Source: an uncultured Christensenellaceae bacterium (lineage in GTDB: Bacteria; Bacillota_A; Clostridia; Christensenellales; UBA3700). From it: 19,752 nucleotides of DNA. The notes beneath the pieces were generated by a model. It made no database searches. It saw only the letters and a program-made list of their open reading frames with translations, and was not told the origin of the DNA. Of this stretch, positions 7,346-14,747 are shown one piece after another. The DNA is taken from positions 1 through 19,752 of the forward strand of contig CALWKT010000035.1 in the NCBI GenBank assembly GCA_944381335.1, given 5' to 3'. Position 1 is the first letter of the stretch; every line of letters begins with the position of its first letter. Made by a program: the position numbers and the translations under genes.

Positions 7346-7368
7346 TACAGCATTTGCAATGCTATAAT
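7340..7368 (+). promoter_or_regulatory. Consensus promoter of nrdD
   Basis: TTGACA (7340-7345), a 17-base spacer and TATAAT (7363-7368) are a perfect sigma-A consensus. Transcription should start near 7375, with a leader of about 37 bases that contains the AAGGAAGGAG ribosome binding site. Such a strong promoter fits a gene held down by a repressor. Confidence 0.88.
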
Positions 7369-7411
7369 TAGTTTTGCTCGCTGATAAAGGCGGGAAAGGA
7401 AGGAGAAAACA

Positions 7412-9790
7412 ATGTATCAGGTCATCAAAAGAGACGGCGCCGTAGCCGAATTCGACATCAAAAAGATCGCGGTTGCGATCACCAAGGCTTTCGAAGCGAA
7501 CGACAAGCAGTATCATCCCAGCGTGATCGACATGCTCGCTCTCAAGGTTACCGCAGACTTCGAGCCGAAGATCAAAGACGGCAAGATCGCGGTCGAGGAC
7601 ATTCAGGACAGCGTTGAGTCCGTGCTCATCCAGGCGGGCTACTCCGACGTTGCGAAAGCTTACATCCTTTACAGACGTCAGAGAGAAAAGATCCGCAACA
7701 TGAAGTCTACGATGCTTGACTACAAGTCTCTCGTGGACAGCTACGTCAAGGCAACCGACTGGCGCGTCAAGGAGAACTCCACGGTCACCTACTCGGTAGG
7801 CGGTCTCATTCTTTCCAACAGCGGCGCGATCACCGCGAACTACTGGCTCAGCGAGATCTACGACGACGAGATCGCGAAAGCGCACAGAAACGCGGAGATC
7901 CACATCCATGACCTGAGCATGCTCACCGGTTACTGCGCGGGCTGGTCTCTCAAACAGCTCATCCAGGAAGGTCTCGGCGGCATCCCCGGCAAGATCACTT
8001 CGGCTCCGGCAAGCCACCTCGCGACCCTGTGCAACCAGATGGTCAACTTCCTCGGCATCATGCAGAACGAATGGGCGGGCGCGCAGGCGTTCTCCTCTTT
8101 CGACACCTATCTCGCGCCTTTTGTAAAGAAGGACAACCTGAACTACGACCAGGTCAAGAAGTGCATAGAGTCCTTCATTTACGGCGTAAACACCCCCTCC
8201 CGCTGGGGTACGCAAGCTCCGTTCTCCAACATCACGCTCGACTGGGTCGTCCCCAAGGATCTTGCGGAACTTCCCGCGATCGTCGGCGGCAAGGAACAGG
8301 ACTTCAGGTATAAGGACTGCCAGAAAGAAATGGATATGGTCAACAAGGCGTTCATCGAGGTCATGATAGAAGGCGACGCGAACGGCAGAGGCTTCCAGTA
8401 CCCGATCCCGACCTATTCCATAACCAAAGACTTCGACTGGTCCGACACCGAGAACAACAGACTGCTCTTCGAGATGACCTCCAAGTACGGCACGCCTTAC
8501 TTCTCCAACTACATCAACTCCGATATGGAGCCGAGCGACATCCGCAGTATGTGTTGCAGACTGCGCCTTGACCTCAGAGAACTCAGAAAGAAGTCGGGCG
8601 GTTACTTCGGCAGCGGCGAATCCACCGGTTCCGTCGGCGTCGTGACCATCAATATGCCGCGTATCGCTTACCTTGCAAAGGACGAAGCGGATTTCTACAA
8701 GCGTCTCGACAGACTCATGGACGTCTCGGCGCGTTCGCTCAAGACAAAGCGTACCGTCATCACCAAACTTCTCGACGAAGGTCTCTATCCGTATACCAAG
8801 CGTTACCTGGGCACTTTCGCCAACCACTTCTCGACGATAGGTCTCGTCGGCATGAACGAAGCGGCGCTCAACGCGAAGTGGATCGGAAAGGATATGACGA
8901 GCGAAGAAGCTCAGCAGTTCACCAAGGACGTGCTCAACCATATGCGTGAAAGACTTTCCGATTATCAGGAAGAATACGGCGACCTGTACAACCTCGAAGC
9001 TACGCCGGCAGAGTCCACCTCTTACCGTTTCGCAAAGCACGACAAGGAACAGTTCCCGGACATCATCACCGCCAACGAGAACGGTACGCCGTACTACACC
9101 AACAGTTCCCACCTGCCCGTCGGCTTCACGTCTGACATCTTCGACGCGCTCGACATTCAGGACGAACTCCAGACGCTGTACACCTCCGGTACCGTGTTCC
9201 ACGCGTTCCTCGGAGAAAAGCTCCCCGACTGGAAAGCGGCGGCGGCTCTCGTCAAGAAGATCGCGGACAACTACAAGCTTCCTTACTACACGCTGTCCCC
9301 GACCTATTCGATCTGCAAGGATCACGGCTATCTGAGCGGCGAGCAGTACACCTGCCCGATATGCGGAGGAAAGACCGAAGTATACAGCCGTATCACCGGC
9401 TACTACCGCCCCGTCCAGAATTGGAACGACGGCAAGTCGCAGGAATTCAAGGACAGACAGGTCTACGATATCGCGCACTCCACCCTCAAAAAAGGCAAAA
9501 AGCCCGTTGAGGAATGCAATGAGACCCGCAGCGCGGGATGCGACGTACAGCTGACGCTGTTCGCCACCAAAACCTGCCCCAACTGCAAGATCGCCGAAAA
9601 GTTCCTCAGCGACAACGGCGTCAGCTACGTCAAGCTGTTTGCAGAAGAAAACGCGAACCTCGTGGAGACTTACGGCATCCGTCAGGCTCCCACCCTGGTC
9701 GTGACCGGCACGGACGGCTTTGAAAAGTACGCGGGCGTAAGCGAGATCATGCGCTACGTCAACGCCGCGAAGAAAGCGGCTAACAACTGA
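7412..9790 (+). CDS. nrdD: Anaerobic (class III) ribonucleoside-triphosphate reductase with fused C-terminal glutaredoxin-like domain
   Basis: This 792-residue glycyl-radical enzyme makes dNTPs from NTPs under anoxia. Residues 1-95 are an ATP-cone (starting YQVIKRDGAVAEFD), the allosteric ATP/dATP switch. The core shows GYCAGWSL (C175, probably the conserved active-site cysteine) and SMCCRLRLD (C381/C382, one of which should carry the thiyl radical), then GSVGVVTINMPR. Near the C-terminus, CKDHGY and CPICGG form the zinc site, and RITGYYRPVQNWNDGK carries the glycyl radical glycine, probably G663. This end resembles NrdD subgroups that use thioredoxin- or glutaredoxin-like reductants, not formate. 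After EECNE the protein continues with about 80 residues that read as a glutaredoxin-like domain: LTLFATKTCPNC (CPNC at 722-725) and IRQAPTLVV with the typical cis-proline. The domain probably re-reduces the active site. ATG 7412 follows AAGGAAGGAG. Confidence 0.93.
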   Translation: MYQVIKRDGAVAEFDIKKIAVAITKAFEANDKQYHPSVIDMLALKVTADFEPKIKDGKIAVEDIQDSVESVLIQAGYSDVAKAYILYRRQREKIRNMKSTMLDYKSLVDSYVKATDWRVKENSTVTYSVGGLILSNSGAITANYWLSEIYDDEIAKAHRNAEIHIHDLSMLTGYCAGWSLKQLIQEGLGGIPGKITSAPASHLATLCNQMVNFLGIMQNEWAGAQAFSSFDTYLAPFVKKDNLNYDQVKKCIESFIYGVNTPSRWGTQAPFSNITLDWVVPKDLAELPAIVGGKEQDFRYKDCQKEMDMVNKAFIEVMIEGDANGRGFQYPIPTYSITKDFDWSDTENNRLLFEMTSKYGTPYFSNYINSDMEPSDIRSMCCRLRLDLRELRKKSGGYFGSGESTGSVGVVTINMPRIAYLAKDEADFYKRLDRLMDVSARSLKTKRTVITKLLDEGLYPYTKRYLGTFANHFSTIGLVGMNEAALNAKWIGKDMTSEEAQQFTKDVLNHMRERLSDYQEEYGDLYNLEATPAESTSYRFAKHDKEQFPDIITANENGTPYYTNSSHLPVGFTSDIFDALDIQDELQTLYTSGTVFHAFLGEKLPDWKAAAALVKKIADNYKLPYYTLSPTYSICKDHGYLSGEQYTCPICGGKTEVYSRITGYYRPVQNWNDGKSQEFKDRQVYDIAHSTLKKGKKPVEECNETRSAGCDVQLTLFATKTCPNCKIAEKFLSDNGVSYVKLFAEENANLVETYGIRQAPTLVVTGTDGFEKYAGVSEIMRYVNAAKKAANN

Positions 9791-9812
9791 TACTGAATAA
9801 TACATAAAATAA

Positions 9813-9844
9813 GCGCTTCCCTTCCGGGAGGCGCATATTTTTTT
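9813..9844 (+). terminator. Intrinsic terminator after nrdD
   Basis: A 9-bp stem (GCGCTTCCC / GGGAGGCGC, one G-U pair) with a TTCC loop is followed by ATATTTTTTT. On the opposite strand it ends in TTATTTTAT and could weakly terminate the convergent LURP-one operon. Confidence 0.85.
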
Positions 9845-9938
9845 GCCAAACCGCATATAAAACCTCGTACGGCTTGTCAATCCGGTCTCTTTGCCGATTC
9901 AGGCGCGCAGTATCAGCCGCATCCGCACGAGCATCGCG

Positions 9939-10433
9939 TCAGCTGTCCGCTACGTTCTTGTCGTTGATGTTGTCTATCGCGACAATCAGCGCGACGAGGA
10001 GCGGAGCGTCTTCGTCCTTGTAACAAGTCAGAGTGAACTTGTCGACCAGAGAAACGAATTTCTTGCCCACTTCGCCGATCTTCTCACCGTTCTTGAATAT
10101 CTCGAGACGGCGCTGTATGAAATCGCCTTTTATCTCGATCTCGTCAGCGTAACCGCTGAGCACGAACTCCTTTTTGAACAGCTTGAACTTCTGTTTTATG
10201 CGCGCGATCTTGTTTCCTTCTGCGTTGTATATATAAACGCTGTTCATGAACCATCTGATCAGTTTGTTCTTCACATAGTAAAGCAGGTTCCCGTCCAGAT
10301 CGTATATTCTCTTTTTCTTTCTGGGAGAAAAAAGCGAACCTTTGACTACGAACATATCTTCGTCGTTCTCATTTTTTACCGTAGAGTTTCCCCTTATGGA
10401 AAACATCTTGTTTTTTACTATTAACGTTATCAT
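9939..10433 (-). CDS. LURP-one-related (YxjI-like, tubby-fold) protein
   Basis: The 164-residue protein begins ITLIVKNKMFSIRGNSTVKNENDEDMFVVKG, followed by repeated short strand patterns (YDLDGNLLYYVKNKL, YIYNAEGNKIARIKQK, LEIFKNGEKIGEVGKKF). This layout is typical of the LURP-one-related family (DUF567), which adopts a tubby-like beta barrel around a central helix, here probably LVALIVAIDNI at the C-terminus. Bacterial members have no settled function; relatives include phospholipid scramblase-like proteins, so a membrane-associated role is possible. ATG at 10433 follows GGAGGAG. It is the last gene of a three-gene operon, 10 bases after the upstream gene. No signal peptide. Confidence 0.78.
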   Translation of the reverse strand: MITLIVKNKMFSIRGNSTVKNENDEDMFVVKGSLFSPRKKKRIYDLDGNLLYYVKNKLIRWFMNSVYIYNAEGNKIARIKQKFKLFKKEFVLSGYADEIEIKGDFIQRRLEIFKNGEKIGEVGKKFVSLVDKFTLTCYKDEDAPLLVALIVAIDNINDKNVADS

Positions 10434-10443
10434 ATCTCCTCCG

Positions 10444-10956
10444 TCATTTTGCCATTATATTTGCAACCACCGCAATGGCTGTGCCGACAAGCACGATCCA
10501 GGCGGCGATTTTTATCAACAAAGCGATCCTTCTTCTTTTCTTTATCAGATCGAAGCCGTAATACTCGTTTTTCAACACTTCGGCTTCAAAGTTACATTCC
10601 AGTTCTGCTGCCGGACTCTTGTCCCCGCCTGACCGGATCACGGTTACCGTTGCCTGTGACTCGCTTTCTCCGGGATGCAGTACGGCTTCAAATTCTATAG
10701 CCCTTTTAATTCTGTCTTTCGCAAGATCGAAAATGCCCAGAACACTTATCACGAAATACAGCATTTCCCACAAAAGCCACATCGGGCTGAGTATCGGATC
10801 CCACACCTGTACCGTAAGGCGCGCGCCGTCTTTCACTTCAGTCCTTGCGATCATGTTCCCGAAGCTGTTTTTCTGAAATCTTACCCTCTTTCCGTCCACA
10901 CAGACGACGGGATTTACGCCGGAAACGCTTTTCACTTTCAGATTCACAACGCTCAT
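10444..10956 (-). CDS. Hypothetical membrane protein with two predicted helices
   Basis: The family was not recognised. The 170-residue product has an N-terminal beta-rich segment (residues 1-55, alternating hydrophobic positions with VVCVDGKRVRFQKN), a hydrophobic segment at about 58-78 (WLLWEMLYFVISVLGIF), a second soluble part with charged strands (85-135), a basic stretch KKRRR (139-143) and a last hydrophobic helix (144-167). The frame is open further upstream, but the start chosen is ATG 10956, which overlaps the stop of the preceding gene in an ATGA arrangement and implies coupling. An AAGGCGGTGA site lies just before it. The soluble parts could form a small beta-sandwich, but no function can be assigned. 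Confidence 0.68.
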   Translation of the reverse strand: MSVVNLKVKSVSGVNPVVCVDGKRVRFQKNSFGNMIARTEVKDGARLTVQVWDPILSPMWLLWEMLYFVISVLGIFDLAKDRIKRAIEFEAVLHPGESESQATVTVIRSGGDKSPAAELECNFEAEVLKNEYYGFDLIKKRRRIALLIKIAAWIVLVGTAIAVVANIMAK

Positions 10957-11372
10957 TTCATCACCGCCTTCGACAACAACGCGAACGCCACGGCAAGCAC
11001 GGCGCATACGACCACTCCGACGATCTTTCCGGTCTGTTTCTTTCCTCTTACGTCAAGCGCAAGCAAGACAGCGGCGATTATCGCAGTCACCACAGCGACG
11101 ACGGCGAAATAGGGCAAAGCCCTGGTTGCCGTCTCGGTAAACGAAGCGAAACTGTCCGTGCTAGAAGAAAAGAAACTGCCGAACCCGTCGACAAGGATAA
11201 ATATCGTTCCCAGAGTGATTATGATCAGAACGAGAAGCATCAGCAGATAAAACGCCATAAGAAGCGGCGAAAAAGCGCTCAGCAACGTCAGAATGGTTGC
11301 CGCAATACATATCCCAGTCATTATGTTTCCGACCCTTGCGCCGCCAATGCGCAACTTTTCACCAGGATTCAT
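10953..11372 (-). CDS. Hypothetical four-helix integral membrane protein
   Basis: The family was not recognised. The 139-residue product is strongly hydrophobic with four likely transmembrane helices at about 13-35, 37-62, 86-107 and 115-135. A serine/phenylalanine-rich loop (GSFFSSSTDSFASF, 65-78) lies between helices 2 and 3, and a short basic loop (DVRGKKQTGK) between helices 3 and 4. ATG at 11372 follows GGGAGGAG. It is the first gene of a three-gene operon and has a good promoter about 45 bases upstream; its stop overlaps the next start by ATGA. With its two partners it may form a membrane complex, but this is inferred only from the arrangement. Confidence 0.68.
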   Translation of the reverse strand: MNPGEKLRIGGARVGNIMTGICIAATILTLLSAFSPLLMAFYLLMLLVLIIITLGTIFILVDGFGSFFSSSTDSFASFTETATRALPYFAVVAVVTAIIAAVLLALDVRGKKQTGKIVGVVVCAVLAVAFALLSKAVMK

Positions 11373-11416
11373 TTCTCCTCCCCCGCAGCGAAAATATTGA
11401 TTTCCGCTTTTTTATT

Positions 11417-11445
11417 ATAATATCACATGCGATTTCGAGTGTCAA
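11417..11445 (-). promoter_or_regulatory. Promoter of the membrane protein / LURP-one operon
   Basis: On the minus strand TTGACA (11445-11440) and TATTAT (11422-11417) are separated by 17 bases; an overlapping TATAAT three bases on would give a 20-base spacer. Leader of about 40 bases to ATG 11372. Confidence 0.7.
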
Positions 11446-11534
11446 TAGTCAAATTCTGGCACTTTTGTACGATTTTCCGCGCAATGTTCTGTCCGATATG
11501 CCGCTTTCCGGCTCAGGCATTTTCGACAAACGTC

Positions 11535-11564
11535 AAAAAAAACCGCCGGCATTCAGCCGACGGT
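11535..11564 (-). terminator. Intrinsic terminator after the alpha-mannosidase gene
   Basis: On the minus strand a 9-bp stem (ACCGTCGGC / GCCGGCGGT, one G-U pair) with a TGAAT loop is followed by eight T. It starts 6 bases after the stop codon. Confidence 0.9.
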
Positions 11565-11570
11565 CAACGG

Positions 11571-14513
11571 TCACAACTCGAAATACAGCGTGCGTATCCG
11601 GTACTTTCCGAATTGCAAAGCGGCGCTTTCGATCTTGTCTCCCTTTCTTTCCAGCATATCCGCTTCGTACACTGCTTTATATCTGAATCCGGCGCGGACG
11701 TTAGCGGTCGCGTCTTCCCCGTACCTCTCGTAAATCCTCGCCGTGATACCTTTTCCGTCGTGAGAAGGTTTGACGGTCTCCACAATCACGCTTTCGTTTC
11801 CGTCGTCGACCAGCCTTTCGAGCGAAGGCAGGAAATCGCAGACGATCAGCGGATGATTGTAGCAATACGCCTTTTTCACAAGGTCGCTGTTCTTCCACGT
11901 TCCCTTGTGCGGATATATCGCAAAACCGAAATAATGCCTGCCCCTGTCGCATTCCGGGTCAGGTCTTTTCGGACTTCTGAGAAGATTGAGCGAAATATAG
12001 CCGTCCTTCACGCGGTAACCGTACTTGCAGTTTGAAAGCACCGCGAAACCGCCGTCCTCGCCGTCGACGTTTACGAACTTGTGCGCGCATATCTCGAACT
12101 GCGCTTTTCTGACGGGAGTGTCGTCCTTTGTCGATCTGTCCACGTTGCCGAACTGGATATCGCAGTTGACAATGTCGGAATACTCCTTGGGTCTGAATTC
12201 CGCCCTCAGCATCTTGAAATCCTCGTGCCAGTCCGCGCTGTTGTCGAACTCGACAAGTTCCTCTCCCTGTCTGAGAGTGATCTTCTGCACAAGCGTAGAA
12301 GCTCCGTACGCAAAGGTGGCTTCTCTGACAGCCGAGTTGCCGTCCACGTAACATCTGCTCTCGACAAGGGTCATCGGCTGGCTGGGGAGATCGCGGTAAT
12401 CCTCTCTGATATCCCACGCGTTGTAGAAAAGTCTGGGGTCTTCATATACGACCAACTTGTCGAAATATCCGCCGCAAATTTCCCTGCCCGTGTTTATTTC
12501 GACCACTGAATCTATCCAGCCTTCCTTGCTGAATCCGATCTTTATCCTGTCGTTTGCGATCCAGTTTTCTCCTGCCGAAGTTTTAGATTCTCCGGCATCG
12601 GTAAGCTTTGCCGCAGAATAAGGTCCGACCTCTGCGAGATACCATTTGTCCCCGTCTTTGACGTACTCTTTTCTGCCGAAATCCACGGGGTTCACGGCGC
12701 TCTTTCCGTCCTCTTTCTTCATCGCTCCGAGAAGTCTGTCGCGTTCTTTGATCACGGCTTCGTGCATGATCTTGTACCTTTCAACGCTCTCGTCGAACAC
12801 GCGTTTGATCGAGCTGCCCGGGATTATGTCGTGGAACTGGTAAAGCAGCACCTCTTTCCATATTTCGTCCAGCGCCGCCCTGTTCCACTTTATGCCTTTG
12901 AGCATTGCGAGCGAGCAAAGCCATTCCAGTGTGTGCAGTTCCTGCTCCATGAGCCTGTTATACAGTTTGTTCCTCGCCTGTGAAGTATAAGTTCCCTGAT
13001 GTTTTTCGAGATACAGTTCGCCTTCGTAAACGGGTATCACGGCTTCTTTGTCTGCGTCAAGCTCCTCAAAGAACCTGCCCGCCGTGCCGAATTTTACCGG
13101 AGCGAGTCCGTTCTGACAGCTTTCCCTTGAAAGAAGCTCGAGAGGCGCTTCTCCCGGACCTCCGCCGCCGTCGCCTATGCCGAATATCATCAATGCGTGC
13201 TTCACCTCTTTACTCTGAGGATTGCCTTTGAAAGATTTCACGAACGCCATAGGCGTTGCCGATGAATTGTAGTTGCCCTGCGGCGCCATGTGCGAAAGTA
13301 TTTCCGTACCGTCGATGTCCTTCCACCTGAAAGTCTTGTACGGAAACTTGTTGTGATTGTTCCATGTCAGCTTTATCGTCGCGAAATAATCCCTGCCGCA
13401 CCCTTTGAATATTTGAGGAAGTGACGCCGGATAGCCGAACACGTCGGGCAACCAGACCACTTTGCTCGTCTTGTCGAACTCCTTGCGAAAAAATTCTTCG
13501 CCGTAGAGAAACTGACGTATTATGCTCTCTCCCGACGGGATGTTGCAGTCGTTTTCCGTCCACATCGCGCCCTGGATCTCTATCCTGCCTTTCGCAACAG
13601 CCTGCTTTATGTCTGCGTAAACGGACGGATAAAGATCCTTCATCCATTGAAAAAGCTGTGCCTGGCTCGCACCGAAAACGTAACCGGGGTATTTCTTCAG
13701 ATTGGCAAGCTGATTGGCAAAAGTGCGCGCGCCCTTTCTCTTGGTCTCCCTGATAGGCCACAGATACGCAAGATCGAGGTGGGCGTGTCCGACCGCGGTA
13801 TATACGGGAGCGTCGTAATCCGGCTTTTCCGCAGCGACAGCCGCCAGCACACCTCTCGCGCCTTCACAGTCGCCTTTGAAATAGATGCGGAACGCTTTTT
13901 TCAACGCGCCGTCTACCTCTTTAGCCCTTTTCTCTGTCAGATATTCGTTCTGCCCTAAAGTCAGAAGCAGCATGAAAAGCTGGAGCGCGTCATAGTAAAA
14001 CGCCCTCGCGTTCTCGTCCGTCACGGCGATATCCGCGCGGCGGAATTTCGCATACGTATTCGCTTTTTTCTTCTTTCCGTTGTATCCCGCGTCCACGTAA
14101 AAGAAGATCTTTTCTCCGCCTTCCGCGCAATCGTACAGAGGTATCTCCTGCTTGCCTTTCGCGCTCTGCACCCAGTCGATGCCGTCCGTCACCTGCGTTA
14201 TGCCCTGAACGGGAACGCCGTCTCTGATCACCAGTCCTTCGCCCCGGATATCGACCAGCGCGACGACTTTCCTCCCTTTTGCCGACTCTGGCACGACTCC
14301 AGAAAACGCGAATACCGCGCATCCGAAATCGCCCGCCCAGACATCGCCTTTCTTTATCGGCGAAAAACCGAGTTTCTCCGCCTCCGAAACCGAAACAGGC
14401 TCGGCGCTTTTCAGAACCTTCGCTTCAAGCGCGCCGACGGGCGTAAAAATGCGTTTCCTGACCTTGATCAACGACTTCACGTGATACGGATACAACAAAA
14501 ATCTCTCTACCAT
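11571..14513 (-). CDS. Alpha-mannosidase, glycoside hydrolase family 38
   Basis: The 980-residue zinc-dependent retaining glycosidase removes alpha-linked mannose. The N-terminal 230 residues resemble the beta-sandwich of the cytosolic/vacuolar (MAN2C1/Ams1-like) branch. The catalytic barrel starts with VGHAHLDLAYLWP (H245 and D247, zinc ligands); WLPDVFGYPASLPQ holds the nucleophile D357, also a zinc ligand; YQFHDIIPGSS supplies the fourth likely ligand H561. The C-terminal half is beta-rich, as in the family. The frame is open to a TTG at 14537, but that lies at the predicted transcription start, so ATG 14513 (AGGG just upstream) is chosen. There is no signal peptide, so it should act in the cytoplasm on imported mannosides or mannose oligomers. 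It has its own promoter and terminator. The exact linkage cannot be told. Confidence 0.92.
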   Translation of the reverse strand: MVERFLLYPYHVKSLIKVRKRIFTPVGALEAKVLKSAEPVSVSEAEKLGFSPIKKGDVWAGDFGCAVFAFSGVVPESAKGRKVVALVDIRGEGLVIRDGVPVQGITQVTDGIDWVQSAKGKQEIPLYDCAEGGEKIFFYVDAGYNGKKKKANTYAKFRRADIAVTDENARAFYYDALQLFMLLLTLGQNEYLTEKRAKEVDGALKKAFRIYFKGDCEGARGVLAAVAAEKPDYDAPVYTAVGHAHLDLAYLWPIRETKRKGARTFANQLANLKKYPGYVFGASQAQLFQWMKDLYPSVYADIKQAVAKGRIEIQGAMWTENDCNIPSGESIIRQFLYGEEFFRKEFDKTSKVVWLPDVFGYPASLPQIFKGCGRDYFATIKLTWNNHNKFPYKTFRWKDIDGTEILSHMAPQGNYNSSATPMAFVKSFKGNPQSKEVKHALMIFGIGDGGGGPGEAPLELLSRESCQNGLAPVKFGTAGRFFEELDADKEAVIPVYEGELYLEKHQGTYTSQARNKLYNRLMEQELHTLEWLCSLAMLKGIKWNRAALDEIWKEVLLYQFHDIIPGSSIKRVFDESVERYKIMHEAVIKERDRLLGAMKKEDGKSAVNPVDFGRKEYVKDGDKWYLAEVGPYSAAKLTDAGESKTSAGENWIANDRIKIGFSKEGWIDSVVEINTGREICGGYFDKLVVYEDPRLFYNAWDIREDYRDLPSQPMTLVESRCYVDGNSAVREATFAYGASTLVQKITLRQGEELVEFDNSADWHEDFKMLRAEFRPKEYSDIVNCDIQFGNVDRSTKDDTPVRKAQFEICAHKFVNVDGEDGGFAVLSNCKYGYRVKDGYISLNLLRSPKRPDPECDRGRHYFGFAIYPHKGTWKNSDLVKKAYCYNHPLIVCDFLPSLERLVDDGNESVIVETVKPSHDGKGITARIYERYGEDATANVRAGFRYKAVYEADMLERKGDKIESAALQFGKYRIRTLYFEL

Positions 14514-14541
14514 TTTCCCTCGCTTAACAGTTTTCAATTAG

Positions 14542-14571
14542 ATTATAAAGTATTTTCACCTGAAATGTCAA
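14542..14571 (-). promoter_or_regulatory. Promoter of the alpha-mannosidase gene
   Basis: Minus-strand TTGACA (14571-14566) and TATAAT (14547-14542) are separated by 18 bases. Predicted start near 14535 and a leader of about 22 bases. Confidence 0.78.
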
Positions 14572-14609
14572 TGCGGGAATCTATTTGCCGTTTACCGTTT
14601 CGTCCATAT

Positions 14610-14648
14610 TTTGTGCGCTCAAGTGAGTTGACAAACATTTTGCACAAA
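14610..14648. promoter_or_regulatory. Inverted repeat around the lipoprotein promoter -35
   Basis: TTTGTGC (14610-14616) and GCACAAA (14642-14648) are perfect inverted arms 25 bases apart. The second arm is inside the spacer of the lipoprotein promoter. They could be paired half-sites for a regulator serving the divergent mannosidase and lipoprotein genes, or chance. Confidence 0.3.
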
Positions 14649-14657
14649 TAATATAAT
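14628..14657 (+). promoter_or_regulatory. Promoter of the lipoprotein gene
   Basis: TTGACA (14628-14633) and TATAAT (14652-14657) are separated by 18 bases. Predicted leader of about 85 bases to ATG 14748. Confidence 0.8.
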
Positions 14658-14747
14658 AAAAGAAATAAAAGGGCTATTCCCTCGCGTTTGAGAAATTGAA
14701 ACGTACGGCTTTTCGCCGAACGAATAAATTGTATGAAGAGGATTATT

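Noticed and set aside
7262..9880. An 872-residue open frame on the minus strand, opposite nrdD
   Set aside because: It mirrors a highly conserved gene codon for codon, has no ribosome binding site or promoter of its own, and its translation is a low-complexity mix of V, R, D, E and L without any family signature. It reflects the strong codon bias of nrdD.
13000..13260. Plus-strand frames opposite the alpha-mannosidase (about 13000-13800)
   Set aside because: Antisense shadows of a conserved GH38 gene with no start signals.
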